DNA of 64,000 nt from Porphyromonas crevioricanis (GTDB lineage: Bacteria > Bacteroidota > Bacteroidia > Bacteroidales > Porphyromonadaceae). Numbering within the stretch: the first letter of the stretch is position 1; each line of letters opens with the position of its first letter. This document shows positions 1 through 9,208 of the stretch, one piece after another. Both the position numbers and the translations under genes were made by a program. Under the pieces are notes generated by a model, which ran no database searches, was not told the DNA's origin, and worked only from the letters and a program-made list of their open reading frames with translations. The DNA lies in contig NZ_FUXH01000006.1 in NCBI RefSeq assembly GCF_900167225.1, positions 1-64,000 on the forward strand. Reading direction: 5' to 3'.

Positions 1-89
1 TATGTACCTGTATAAGTACGGTCAGCTCCAGCTGTCATGGCTACTGATGTTTCGCCAGCCATTACCTTATCCAACTCATAGCCTTCATT
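1..89. repeat. Direct repeat copy 1 (shared with 3428-3516)
   Basis: About 89 bases at the left edge match 3428-3516 at roughly 94% identity (about five differences counted by eye). Both copies encode the same repeat segment around VAMTAGADRTYTGTY in the two tandem paralogues. The homology continues further with lower identity. Confidence 0.85.
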
Positions 90-1460
90 GGCCACTGCTA
101 TCAAGGTTAACTCTGAGCCGGTCTCCACAGTAGAGCCGGTCTCAATATAAGTTTCGCCTTTCTTAACTGAGAAGGTTCCATTCGCAGGAGCATCAAAAGA
201 CACTTCCACTTGCTCTACAGCAGCCTCTTTGAAGGCATAAGTAATATTCGTAGCAGCCGACACTGTAGCAGAGCCTTCCAATTGATTAGTTCCGGCTATT
301 GGATCCATCACTATCGATATCCCATTAACCTTCACATATTCCAATGTATACCCATGATCGGGTTTGGCTATGAGAACCAGTCCCGTCCCTTCAGCCACAT
401 TATCTCCGGATTGTATCGGCCTAAAATTTTCATCATCCTTCACAGACAAGGAGCCTTCTCCTGCATCCTTGGCGATCGTGACAGTATATTTCTGAGGAGG
501 TTCTGGGTCTTCGGAAGATTCTTTGAATACAACTTTCACCTTCAACTTGTCTTCCGAAATCATATTCTCGCCAACCTGAAACTTATACAGTCCCTCTAAG
601 TTCGGAATAACTTCTTCGAGATTAACATAGACGTTTACAGACCAATTGGGGAGTTTGCCCAAGATGTCAACTTCCAATTGATCTCCTATATTCACGTATT
701 TACGTCCAGATGCATCTATCTTGGCTCCCTTGATATTGGCAGATTGATCATCACCGGAACCATCGTCCTCTCCATTATACTCATGCTCCTCCCTCAACTC
801 TATGTAATAAGAAGCAGGAGCATCCGGTTTGCGCTTAAATGCAGCACTAATGTCTTTTCCTCTGTCTTCCTCGCTAACAAGATGCTTTCCGCTGTAAGTT
901 TGAGTAGCATCGCTATAGATCATTTGAACTGGCTTATCACCAACCTTGATATAGTCCAACTCATAACCTACATCAGCTCTAGCTTCTAGAGGCATTTCCT
1001 CTCCTGGCGAAAACTCCTGAGAAACACTCGTTACTCCATTTCCCCACATAAGTTCTCCGTTCTGTACGGAGAAAGCATCAGGCAGATAAAACCGAATCGG
1101 CTGGACTTGCTTTTGTGCAAACTTGACATTTACAGTCAAGTTGCTGTACATGCGGACCAAGTCTCCACTTTCAAATGGAGTACCCGAAAAGGCAGAACCC
1201 TCAATATACTCAGCAAACTTGACCTCATACCCTTCATCAGGGAGAAGGGTAATCTTCACATTGGTTCCAGAGGCGACCTTAGTGATATCTGGGATATCGA
1301 CACCTTCGGATGTAAATTTGACAGTCCCACTCCCCTCCTTATTAAGAGTAATTGCATAATAAGTAGTCTGTCCCTCTACAGAAAGAGGGGACAGAAAACC
1401 AAGCATGGAGAATAGGACAACTGCAGAGAGGATTAACCTCCAAACCAGTAATCTTTTCAT
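1..1460 (-). CDS. T9SS-type repeat surface protein, 3' end cut by window edge
   Basis: The reading frame is open from the ATG at 1458-1460 to the left edge, so the C-terminus is missing. The product starts with a signal peptide (about residues 1-30, ending near VEGQ). It continues with several repeats of about 75 residues containing motifs such as GYELDYIKVG and GYTLEYVKVNG, which resemble the divergent InlB-type beta-repeats found in Bacteroidota surface proteins. It is a paralogue of the next gene (1894-4665), with the same signal-peptide style, the same leader DNA and nearly the same repeat units. By analogy it probably ends in a T9SS sorting domain, but that part is outside the window. 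Function is unknown; adhesin or surface-layer-like roles are guesses. Confidence 0.85.
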   Translation of the reverse strand, partial: MKRLLVWRLILSAVVLFSMLGFLSPLSVEGQTTYYAITLNKEGSGTVKFTSEGVDIPDITKVASGTNVKITLLPDEGYEVKFAEYIEGSAFSGTPFESGDLVRMYSNLTVNVKFAQKQVQPIRFYLPDAFSVQNGELMWGNGVTSVSQEFSPGEEMPLEARADVGYELDYIKVGDKPVQMIYSDATQTYSGKHLVSEEDRGKDISAAFKRKPDAPASYYIELREEHEYNGEDDGSGDDQSANIKGAKIDASGRKYVNIGDQLEVDILGKLPNWSVNVYVNLEEVIPNLEGLYKFQVGENMISEDKLKVKVVFKESSEDPEPPQKYTVTIAKDAGEGSLSVKDDENFRPIQSGDNVAEGTGLVLIAKPDHGYTLEYVKVNGISIVMDPIAGTNQLEGSATVSAATNITYAFKEAAVEQVEVSFDAPANGTFSVKKGETYIETGSTVETGSELTLIAVANEGYELDKVMAGETSVAMTAGADRTYTGT

Positions 1461-1580
1461 ACCACAAATTATTAATTAAACACTCAAAAAAACTCTCCCG
1501 AGAAGTAAAAGATAAAAGGGAACGCCCTTGTTCAGAAAAAAACGAGAATAATCTCTAGGAGGGCGTCCAACTGCTTTTGC

Positions 1581-1611
1581 CAAAGATAAGTATTACTGTT
1601 GAGATTAGCAA
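1581..1611 (-). promoter_or_regulatory. Bacteroidota-type promoter for the 1-1460 gene
   Basis: On the minus strand TTG, a 20-nt spacer and TATCTTTG fit the Bacteroidota sigma-A consensus (TTTG, about 19 nt, TAnnTTTG). The -7 box covers 1581-1588 and the -33 box 1609-1611. Transcription would begin about 115 nt before the ATG at 1460. Confidence 0.7.
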
Positions 1612-1825
1612 TGTTCTAAAAAAATAAAATTAAAGGTATCAATCAATTTCGCATTCTCTTTTTATCCTTGATATTCAGATCTTTCTATTCACATAACCAT
1701 CTTATTATTCCCTTTCAGGCCCTCTTTTTCTTAAATCACAGCATCCCACAAGTGTTCAAAAAAAAGCAAGTCCATAAAAACAACTCTGTGGCACAAAAAA
1801 AGCAGAACTCCATTGACTATAAACA

Positions 1826-1865
1826 CAAAAATGGGGCATCGAAACTTACAATTCCGATGCCCCAT
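1826..1865 (-). terminator. Terminator of the 1894-4665 gene
   Basis: Arms at 1831-1841 and 1855-1865 (ATGGGGCATCG and its complement) form an 11-bp stem. On the minus strand a run of five T follows it. It sits 29 nt after the stop codon of the upstream paralogue. Confidence 0.85.
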
Positions 1866-1893
1866 CTCGAAAAATATCAAAGCAAGATCTCTC

Positions 1894-4665
1894 TTACTTC
1901 ACCACGAGCTTAGTAGCCTTATCGTTTACTACAAGCACATAAGTGCCATTGGCAATAGAAGCAAGGTCGATACGCACGAAACCTTCTGCATCAGCGAGAG
2001 TTGCAAATACTACACGTCCATCAAGGGAGATGAGCTGCACGTTAGCAAGAGCCTCTCCCTGCACCAATACATAGTCGGACGCCGGATTAGGATAAACACG
2101 AAGACCAAATGCAGCAACTGTTTCAGAGGCTCCATCGTTAACAAAAACAGCTCTTACAGTAACATCTGCATTCACAACGAATTTCTTTGTTCTAGTGATA
2201 TCCTCTTCTCCAACCATCAGCTTGTCTAATTTGTACTTATCTGCAGGAGTATCAACTACCACCAACTCCGTGCCGGCAAATACCTGAGAACCGGAAGCAA
2301 TATCCTTGCCGGTTCTATCCTTCAAGGCGATTGTACCATTCTCGGTAGGAGCAATCGTAACTGTGTACTTAGTTCCTTCACCAGGGATAAATTTGGCAAA
2401 AATCTTATTTTCTCCCAATTTGACCTTGAAGGTCTTGACTTCCAGTACATCAACACCATTTGCAGTCAACTCAGCAAGCTTCCACCCGGCAGCAGGAGTT
2501 ACACGGATAGCACAAGACTTGTCCTCATCCAAATCCAAAACTGGGAATCTATTATATTCCTCCCCGTCTACCTCTATTGCAATGGCTCCCTGTCCTTCAA
2601 TCTCTGGTTCGAGCAAGAAACCATCTTCCGGAGCTGCAGGTTCCCCTTGCTCAAACTCGGCATAAATCTCCAAGCTCTTACTAACATAGAAACTGTAAAT
2701 CTCCTTTGCGCTGGAGAGCTGGCCAATATGCAAAGTCTTCAGTCTATAACCAGCATCAGGAATTGCTCTTACGAAAAGAATTGTCTGTTTAGGTACAGCA
2801 TTAGGATCAATACCCTTATTCAAAATCACAACCTTACCATTCTCACATTCCTTGAGAGTAATCTTATATCCTCTAGAGAACACAGCCGAAACTTCAGTAT
2901 TTGCAGAGACTACAAATTCCTTACTAGCAAGAATATCTTCTTCATTCGCTTTCAGCTCTTTCAATATGTAACCTTCATTAGGGGTCGATACTACGGACAC
3001 AACTATTCCTTCTTCAACTTGAGCTCCGGAAGCAATGTCTTCTCCTCCTTTTTTCTTGAGCGTAATAACACCATTATCTGATTCTTTTATCGTCACAGTA
3101 AACATCTGCGATGAATGAGCTTTGAAAGTAGCAACAAATGTCACATCTGCATCAGCCTTGTAGGTACCGGTGTAAGTGCGGTCAGAACCAAGTGTCATAG
3201 TAACTTCGGTTTGTCCAACCATCACCTTATCCAGCTTGTAACCTTCGTTTGCTACAGCTGTCAAAGAAAGAGTAGAACCTTTCTCCACAGTAGAGCCATT
3301 GGCAACATCGGCCTCTCCATTCTTAACCGTGAATGCACCATGATCAGGTGCAGCATAGTTGATAGTTACCGTTTCGATCACCTTTTCCTTAAAAGTAACA
3401 ACAAAGGTTACATTGGCATCAGCCTGATATGTACCTGTATAAGTACGATCAGCTCCAGCTGTCATGGCTACTGATATTTCGCCAGCCATTACCTTATCCA
3501 GCTCATAACCTTCATCAGCTACGGCTGTCAAAGAAAGAGTAGAGCCTTTGTCCACAGTAGAACCGGTAACAACTGCATCTGAGCCGTTCTTCACAGAGAA
3601 TTGTCCATTCTGAGGAGCTGCATAAGTCACAGTGACCTTTTCTTGTGGCTGTTCGGTCTTTTGTTTGAACGCATAAGTTATCGTAGTAGGCTCGGATATA
3701 CTAAAACTACCCTCGAAGCCATCTCCTGCAGGAGTCATTTCAAGCGCAACATCATTCACCTTCACATAGTCCAGAGTGTAACCTTGGTTAGGCTTAGCCA
3801 AAAGAAAAAGATCGGTCCCTTCTGTCAACGTTGCTCCATTTTTGATTGTCCTATTATCTACATCCTTAACTGACAATCTACCATTCTTAACACCACTTTG
3901 TATTGTCAACAGATGCTTTTGAGGAGGCTCTACATTGGGGTCATAAGTAAAAGTTGTTCTTACAACCAACTTTTCCTCTTTGATCATGTTTTCCGAAACA
4001 GCGAAGCGGAATCTCTTCTCTGCATCCGGATTGATTTGCACATCACCAGCTTTCACCACTACGCTCCATCCATGAGGGAAAGGATAGGCTTTATTGAAAG
4101 TAACCTCTAGTTTATCTCCAAGTTTTACGTACCTATAACCAGGGGTCTTCTTGGTTCCAGTCAAATTTGCCTCAATATCATCACCAAATTGACTATCACT
4201 CTCATCTTCCACTGATTGTGTTTCCTCTACAATGAAGATAGACTCTGCATCGGCAGTCTTTTTAATTTCGGCCGTGAGCGACTGGCCTTTGTCTGCCAAA
4301 CTTACCGTATGCTCAGTTCTGTATACAAAATCACCCACTTTGCTCAACTTGAGAGCGACCTCTCCGAGTTTTAGCCACTCAAGTTCATAACCAGGTTTGA
4401 GATGGATCAAGTACTTTGCTTTCTCGCCAACCTCGAATTCTTTTGGTCCCTGGCCAACATTTCCATCATCCCAATAAAACCGTGCATTTGGGATATCAAA
4501 AGGACCTGGGAGGAAGAGGATAACAGTTTGTCCAGATTCTTCCATCATAACAACTGGAGCGGCTGTAGTCTGAGAAGAGTTTTCCAGCCCAAAAGCCGAA
4601 AAATTGACCGCCGAAAAAAGGACAGCACAAGAGAGAAGCAATCTCCCTAATAGTAATTTTCTCAT
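1894..4665 (-). CDS. T9SS cargo surface protein with divergent InlB-type repeats and C-terminal sorting domain
   Basis: A 923-residue secreted protein. Residues 1-26 are a signal peptide. The middle is a string of about eight beta-repeats of 70-80 residues with recurrent cores such as GYELDKVMAGE, GYKLDKVMVGQ and YKLDKLMVGEED, each followed by a 'TVTIxxxxNG' strand; they resemble divergent InlB B-repeats. The last about 75 residues (from FGLRVYPNPASDYV to TKLVVK) are a classic type-A T9SS C-terminal sorting domain with the YPNPAS start and the GTYVLVV strand. The protein should therefore cross the outer membrane by T9SS and be anchored to A-LPS or released. The gene is monocistronic with its own promoter (4790-4820) and terminator (1826-1865), and lies upstream of a paralogue. 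The repeats suggest an adhesive or surface-layer role, but no ligand can be inferred. Confidence 0.93.
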   Translation of the reverse strand: MRKLLLGRLLLSCAVLFSAVNFSAFGLENSSQTTAAPVVMMEESGQTVILFLPGPFDIPNARFYWDDGNVGQGPKEFEVGEKAKYLIHLKPGYELEWLKLGEVALKLSKVGDFVYRTEHTVSLADKGQSLTAEIKKTADAESIFIVEETQSVEDESDSQFGDDIEANLTGTKKTPGYRYVKLGDKLEVTFNKAYPFPHGWSVVVKAGDVQINPDAEKRFRFAVSENMIKEEKLVVRTTFTYDPNVEPPQKHLLTIQSGVKNGRLSVKDVDNRTIKNGATLTEGTDLFLLAKPNQGYTLDYVKVNDVALEMTPAGDGFEGSFSISEPTTITYAFKQKTEQPQEKVTVTYAAPQNGQFSVKNGSDAVVTGSTVDKGSTLSLTAVADEGYELDKVMAGEISVAMTAGADRTYTGTYQADANVTFVVTFKEKVIETVTINYAAPDHGAFTVKNGEADVANGSTVEKGSTLSLTAVANEGYKLDKVMVGQTEVTMTLGSDRTYTGTYKADADVTFVATFKAHSSQMFTVTIKESDNGVITLKKKGGEDIASGAQVEEGIVVSVVSTPNEGYILKELKANEEDILASKEFVVSANTEVSAVFSRGYKITLKECENGKVVILNKGIDPNAVPKQTILFVRAIPDAGYRLKTLHIGQLSSAKEIYSFYVSKSLEIYAEFEQGEPAAPEDGFLLEPEIEGQGAIAIEVDGEEYNRFPVLDLDEDKSCAIRVTPAAGWKLAELTANGVDVLEVKTFKVKLGENKIFAKFIPGEGTKYTVTIAPTENGTIALKDRTGKDIASGSQVFAGTELVVVDTPADKYKLDKLMVGEEDITRTKKFVVNADVTVRAVFVNDGASETVAAFGLRVYPNPASDYVLVQGEALANVQLISLDGRVVFATLADAEGFVRIDLASIANGTYVLVVNDKATKLVVK
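3169..3560. repeat. Tandem coding repeats (two adjacent repeat units)
   Basis: Two adjacent repeat units of about 260 bp within the surface-protein gene (around 3169-3300 and 3428-3560) share long nearly identical stretches coding for the GYKLDKVM and GYELDKVM repeats. The second unit includes the block 3428-3516 that also matches bases 1-89. Confidence 0.75.
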
Positions 4666-4789
4666 GTCATTTTAATTAATTAAACACAAAACCTTGCCAA
4701 GAATTTTGTCAAGAACAAAGAAAGGGAACCACAATTGTCAAATCAATGCTCCAACAATAAAAACAAGGTCAAACAATACGTTCACCTTG

Positions 4790-4820
4790 CAAAGATAGAC
4801 GATAAAAGAAATAATGCAAA
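4790..4820 (-). promoter_or_regulatory. Promoter of the 1894-4665 surface-protein gene
   Basis: The minus strand reads TTTG (4817-4820), a 19-nt spacer and TATCTTTG (4790-4797), a textbook Bacteroidota promoter. Transcription starts about 118 nt before the ATG at 4665, giving a leader of similar length and AT-richness to that of the downstream paralogue. Confidence 0.8.
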
Positions 4821-5061
4821 TCTTCATTTTGCCATCTTCAATTCAAAGAAAAAGAACAAAAATATTTATGCACAAGCGGATAAAATATCCAGTCAATCGG
4901 ATCTTTCAGAGCTATCTCCTACTCTGTTGAAATTAAATGAACTTCACATTTCCGATCAAAATCAAGGATACAAAGATTCAAAAGCCAATGCGCAGGACGC
5001 TTGCTCTTATCAGCCAATCGCCCCACAGCATTCTTTGTATACATTTATCAAGATTAATGGC

Positions 5062-5069
5062 TAAATTTG
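5062..5069 (+). promoter_or_regulatory. Possible -7 box for the DUF349 gene
   Basis: TAAATTTG fits TAnnTTTG, 115 nt before the ATG at 5184. The best TTTG upstream (5034-5037) is 24 nt away, longer than usual, so this is tentative. Confidence 0.35.
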
Positions 5070-5183
5070 TGGAGGTCATGAATAGTAACACCATTTCCAT
5101 CGGGATAGCTCCCTCCATCAAATCCAACCGATGAAGACCGAGGGGGATCGTGGTGGGCTGGTAAAAACAAGGAAGGTTCTTTT

Positions 5184-7004
5184 ATGGAAACACCAACAAA
5201 CTCTCAGCAGGAGCTCCAACAGGCAGGCTCCGATCAGGAAAAGAAATCATTGCAACCAACAAGTGCGATCGCGGACACGACTTCGCTCAATGACAAGAAT
5301 GCAGCCGAGCTGGTAGAAGCTTTGGCCGTCTTGCTGCAGGCAGAAGAGCTACCAGCCCGCACCGATGTAGAGGCCTACAAAAAAGCCTTCTACAGACGTA
5401 AGCAGCAAGTACTCGAAGCTCCTCAATCTCAGGATGAGGAGGGGGGAGAAAGTTTGCAAGACCTGAGCGAAAAGATAGAGGTGCACGAAGAACGCCTGAA
5501 AGACCTTTTGGCTAGCTTCCGAGAGAGATACCAAAAAGTGAAAGAAGAAGAGGAAGCTGTCAAGGCTCAAAATCTTGAGAAAAAGCAAGACTTGCTAACC
5601 AAACTCGGCGAACTACTTAGCAGTACCGACGAATTTGGGAAAATCGTAGCCGACTTCCGCCAAATACGTGAGAGCTGGGATGCTTTGGGGGCGATACCCG
5701 AGCAACAGGTCAATGAGATACAAAACAGCTATAACAAATTGGTAGAGCAATTCTACGACCTAAAGCAAATCAACGACGAATTCAGAGAATACGATTTCCG
5801 AAAAAACTTGGAAGCTAAAACGACTCTCTGCGAAGAGGCCGAATCCCTCTCCGAGCTCGAAGATATTGTACAAGCTGCTCGCAAGCTACAAGACTTGCAC
5901 AAACAGTGGAGAGATCTAGGACCCGTAGCTCGTGATCTGCGGGAAAGCATTTGGGTTCGTTTCAAGGCTGCATCCTCTGTCATCAATAAAAAACACCAAG
6001 AGTACTTCGACCAGCTCAAGGCTGCCGAAAATGATAATCTGGAACACAAAGACACGCTCTGCCAAAAAGTTGAGGGGATAAAGATAGACGAGCTGACAAC
6101 TCCTAAACAGTGGGAACAAGCCACACAACAGGTGCTGCAAATACAAGCCGAGTGGAAGAGTATAGGCTTCGCCCCCAAGAAAGAGAATGAAAAGATCTAC
6201 CTGAGGTTCCGCGGTGCTTGCGACGCATTCTTCTCAGCCAAGAGTATGTTTTTCTCCAAAGTGCGGAAAGAGTATGAGGAGAATTATGCTCGGAAAAAAG
6301 AAATGGCAGAGGAGGCTGAAAGCCTGCAAGACAGCGAAGACTGGAAAGGCACCACAGCCAGACTCACCGAATTGCAAGCCAAATGGAAAGAGATTGGGCC
6401 GGTACATCGTCGGCAAAGTGATGCCATCTGGCACCGTTTCCGTACAGCCTGCGACAAGTTCTTCAACCGCAAGAAGGAAGCAAATGCCGAAAGTGGAGCT
6501 TCATGGGCAGAAAACCTTAAACTCAAGTTGGACATCATAGCCCAACTCGAGGCACTCGAAGAGGAGCAAGACGAACAAATAGCCAGAGACAAATTGGCCG
6601 AACTCACCGCAAAGTTCCGCTCCGTGGGCTTCGTTCCTTTCAAAGACAAGGAGAAGGTACAAAAGGCATATCGGGTAATCACTGACAAGCTATACGATAG
6701 ATTGCGTGTCAGCCGTAACAACAGGCGCCTAGAGGGCTATGGCTCAACTCTTGATGAAATGGGCGAAGGCAACAAAGGGAAACTTTTCAACGAAAGGACT
6801 CGCATGTTGCGCATTCTGGATAGGATGAAACAAGAGCTGCAAACTTATTCCAACAACTTAGGTTTCCTTTCCACAGACAGCAAAGGAGGCAATGCCTTGC
6901 TCAATGAAATGAATCGCAAGAAAGAACGTCTGGAAGAGGATATACGATTGATGCAGCAAAAAATAAAAATGATAGACGAACGCATAGATCAAACAGACGA
7001 ATAG
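5184..7004 (+). CDS. DUF349 domain-containing protein
   Basis: A 606-residue soluble, highly charged, largely alpha-helical protein. It has repeated DUF349 units of about 75 residues, each with a conserved W followed by a basic helix: for example ESWDALGAIPEQ, KQWRDLGPVARD, AEWKSIGFAPKK, AKWKEIGPVHRR and AKFRSVGFVPFK. The C-terminal 70 residues are predicted coiled coil (LLNEMNRKKERLEEDIRLM). DUF349 proteins are common in Bacteroidota and Actinobacteria and have no settled biochemical role. No signal peptide or membrane segment is seen, so it is cytosolic. The gene stands alone, followed by a terminator at 7081-7117. Confidence 0.92.
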   Translation: METPTNSQQELQQAGSDQEKKSLQPTSAIADTTSLNDKNAAELVEALAVLLQAEELPARTDVEAYKKAFYRRKQQVLEAPQSQDEEGGESLQDLSEKIEVHEERLKDLLASFRERYQKVKEEEEAVKAQNLEKKQDLLTKLGELLSSTDEFGKIVADFRQIRESWDALGAIPEQQVNEIQNSYNKLVEQFYDLKQINDEFREYDFRKNLEAKTTLCEEAESLSELEDIVQAARKLQDLHKQWRDLGPVARDLRESIWVRFKAASSVINKKHQEYFDQLKAAENDNLEHKDTLCQKVEGIKIDELTTPKQWEQATQQVLQIQAEWKSIGFAPKKENEKIYLRFRGACDAFFSAKSMFFSKVRKEYEENYARKKEMAEEAESLQDSEDWKGTTARLTELQAKWKEIGPVHRRQSDAIWHRFRTACDKFFNRKKEANAESGASWAENLKLKLDIIAQLEALEEEQDEQIARDKLAELTAKFRSVGFVPFKDKEKVQKAYRVITDKLYDRLRVSRNNRRLEGYGSTLDEMGEGNKGKLFNERTRMLRILDRMKQELQTYSNNLGFLSTDSKGGNALLNEMNRKKERLEEDIRLMQQKIKMIDERIDQTDE

Positions 7005-7080
7005 TACCAGCCAGCCAAAGACATATTGAAGCTGAAAAGTTGTCAGACAGGCAATATGCAAGCTGTATTCCCTAAAACAA

Positions 7081-7117
7081 AAGTCGCTCTTGGATAAGTC
7101 CGGAGCGGCTTTTTTTC
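7081..7117 (+). terminator. Terminator after the DUF349 gene
   Basis: Arms at 7081-7089 and 7103-7111 (AAGTCGCTC and GAGCGGCTT, one G-T pair) are followed by a T run, 77 nt after the stop codon. Confidence 0.8.
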
Positions 7118-7229
7118 ACTCTACTAATGACACAGCCTACACAAGAGAATAAAAAGAGAAGTCTCTACTTAAAACACCCTCTACAATCTATAAATAATCT
7201 ACTCCTCCTTCACTGAACACAAAATTGAC

Positions 7230-8285
7230 ATGAAATACAGGCTGTCTTCCATTTCCATTCTAATTTTCCTTCTATCTCTCTTCTCTTGCATTCGAGAAAA
7301 AACAAGTGAGACCGAAACGATGCAGGACTCTATCCCTGCAGAAAGTTTGGAAAATTCGCCAAACGACATCGCTATAAATGAACAAAAAAAAGAACCTGAA
7401 CCCGTTTTCCTGACAGCCCAAGACATACAACTCCGCCGAGAGCTACTGTTCGACAAATACATATTGGAAGACACTTATCCCTATCGAGACACTGTACGCT
7501 CCTTTCAATGGCAAGCTATCTGTGACAAGCTGGCTTTCATCGAAAATATGCAGCAAAAACCGGTCCAATGGGTAGTGTTCGAGAATTACAAAAACATCAA
7601 TGGGGAGGCTCCCACTATCCTCAACTATACCCGAAATGAATACAACAGAATAACAGACAGCCTGGGAATAGAACGCTTTCAATCAGTCCCTCTTTATTCG
7701 CCCACAGGAGACATCAGCTCTCCCAAACTCTATGGACAGGATGGCACTCTGGCCAAGATCGTGGATACAGAAGAAGATTACTATCTCATAGAGCCAATAC
7801 TTATCGAAGGACAATGGCTTGTGCCTAAGAATTATATTCGGGAGTTACCCGACAGCACAAGCTTCCAGCATATAGTGGTTGTAGACCGGATCCAGCAGAA
7901 TATTGCAACTCTGGAAAGAGAATCTCCAGGCAATTGGCTTATACGAAGTACCAACCCGGCCACCACAGGGCGATTCAAGCCACCCTATGCCCAAAAGACC
8001 CCTCTCGGGATCTTTCTCCTGCAACAAAAAAAGAGGCGGATGCACTACTTTCAGGATGGAACCAGAGAAATCGAAGGGTATGCACCTTATGCCTCTCGTT
8101 TCACCAATGGAGCATACATCCATGGAATCCCGGTGGTAGGAGTAGACAATCCGATCAAAGAGCACAGCCCAACTCTCGGCACGACCCCTCGCTCACACAT
8201 GTGTGTACGTAACAACTCCTCTCATGCAGAGTTTATATACAAGTGGGCACCTCTGAGACGAACCCTTGTGATCGTTATAGAGTAA
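7230..8285 (+). CDS. L,D-transpeptidase (YkuD family) lipoprotein
   Basis: A 351-residue protein with a lipoprotein signal (hydrophobic run ending LLSLFSC, lipidated Cys20), then an acidic linker. The C-terminal about 130 residues are an L,D-transpeptidase catalytic domain: His298 in YIHG and Cys325 in SHMCVRN, where most family members have SHGCxR. The family forms 3-3 peptidoglycan crosslinks or attaches proteins to peptidoglycan in the periplasm. The middle (about residues 60-210) has a conserved Bacteroidota layout with no obvious second domain. It is a single plus-strand gene closed by a strong hairpin. The Gly-to-Met change before the catalytic Cys is the one unusual point; the Cys and His are intact, so I expect activity. 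Confidence 0.88.
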   Translation: MKYRLSSISILIFLLSLFSCIREKTSETETMQDSIPAESLENSPNDIAINEQKKEPEPVFLTAQDIQLRRELLFDKYILEDTYPYRDTVRSFQWQAICDKLAFIENMQQKPVQWVVFENYKNINGEAPTILNYTRNEYNRITDSLGIERFQSVPLYSPTGDISSPKLYGQDGTLAKIVDTEEDYYLIEPILIEGQWLVPKNYIRELPDSTSFQHIVVVDRIQQNIATLERESPGNWLIRSTNPATTGRFKPPYAQKTPLGIFLLQQKKRRMHYFQDGTREIEGYAPYASRFTNGAYIHGIPVVGVDNPIKEHSPTLGTTPRSHMCVRNNSSHAEFIYKWAPLRRTLVIVIE

Positions 8286-8332
8286 AGCATTTCAGCAGCA
8301 ATATTCCGGTCGTCCACCGGTAGCTCTCCACA

Positions 8333-8401
8333 AAAAAGACCATCACATAGCTTGGCAAGGAGAAATACACTCCTTTTGCTAGGCTATGTGATGGTCTTTT
8401 T
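8333..8401. terminator. Very strong bidirectional terminator
   Basis: A perfect 19-bp stem (8333-8351 with 8383-8401) starting with A-run and ending with T-run, so it works on both strands. The loop itself contains a second short stem (AAGGAG with CTCCTT). It follows the L,D-transpeptidase stop by 48 nt and faces the degraded minus-strand gene on the other side. Confidence 0.92.
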
Positions 8402-8497
8402 CTATTTAAGGTTCAGAGGGACTGTTGCACAAGTTCCTCAAAGGCTATTTTGCAACCTTCCTACCGGATCTTGCAAAACACGGCATCCTGCATGGAT

Positions 8498-9208
8498 TCA
8501 TTTTGCATCTCTCTTGATAACACCCGATTTGCTCTTGGGAGTAATCGGTGCAGATTTTGACGCCAAGGTTTTGAACTCAACTTTTGTCAACTTACCCCAT
8601 TCGTTATCCGCATTCATACCCATGGCAACAGCATAATAAGAAGTGTTGGGGGTCAAGTTAGACCAAGTGAATTCATTATCTCCAATCTCGAAAGGCAGGT
8701 TAGGACTATCGGGAGGATAGATTGGTTGTTAATACTTATGACCGGAGGCCCAAGAAGAAATATCAATAGCCTGGGAGGGTTGGAAATGCTCTGCTGAGTA
8801 CATGAGAACACCCGCTATGTCAAATATGCGAAGGGCATAAGACTTTTGCATATCCAATCCATTGAATTTGAGATTATTTCCATCCTCATAACAAGAGTAA
8901 GCAATATTGATCGGAAGAACTACTTCGGTATCAGTACTCTGTAGATCGGTGGAGAAGATACACTTCTCAATTTGTTTGAGAGGGTAAAGTCCATTCTCCG
9001 GAAGAGATCACCCATTCTGCATTGTTACCTGCATCTTGCCTGCTTCAAAGGTAATCTTGTGCAGTTGGTGCAGATAAAAGACCTGCGTAGACTTGTTTTC
9101 AAGCCTTTTGATAACCAAAGAAGTAGGGTATTTACCCTGCCCATACGCACATGAAACAGTTAAGAGCAGCCCGAATAACAACAGTAACTTGTTCTTTTTC
9201 ATAGGCAA
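8498..9208 (-). pseudogene. Small secreted T9SS-type protein interrupted by two in-frame stops
   Basis: From the ATG at 9208 one frame of 237 codons is open except for a TGA at 9008-9010 and a TAA at 8729-8731, ending at a TGA at 8498-8500. The first part has a signal peptide (LLLLFGLLLTVSCAYGQ) and the strand pattern HKITFEAGKMQVTMQNG. The second part continues it (GLYPLKQIEKCIFST) and goes on into a sequence like a T9SS sorting domain (NNLKFNGLDMQKSYALRIFDIAG) that stops short at ASGHKY. The third part looks like a fibronectin type III segment (FTWSNLTPNTSYYAVAMG). The first two parts match the layout of small Bacteroidota secreted proteins. I read it as a decayed gene, perhaps fused to the remnant of another; read-through of the TGA is possible but unsupported. 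Confidence 0.65.

Larger units (their letters stand above)
4666..5183. other. Intergenic region between divergent genes
   Basis: 518 bp between the minus-strand surface-protein gene and the plus-strand DUF349 gene. It holds the promoter at 4790-4820 and a possible plus-strand -7 box TAAATTTG at 5062-5069. A 109-codon open frame (4735-5064) is rich in N, K and S and resembles no protein I know; I treat it as non-coding. Confidence 0.6.

Noticed and set aside
1668-1913. 81-codon frame after the surface-protein gene
   Set aside because: It runs through the terminator hairpin of the minus-strand gene and has no protein-like composition.
4735-5064. 109-codon plus-strand frame before the DUF349 gene
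   Set aside because: It is low-complexity (N, K, S) in AT-rich DNA and overlaps the promoter of the divergent gene.
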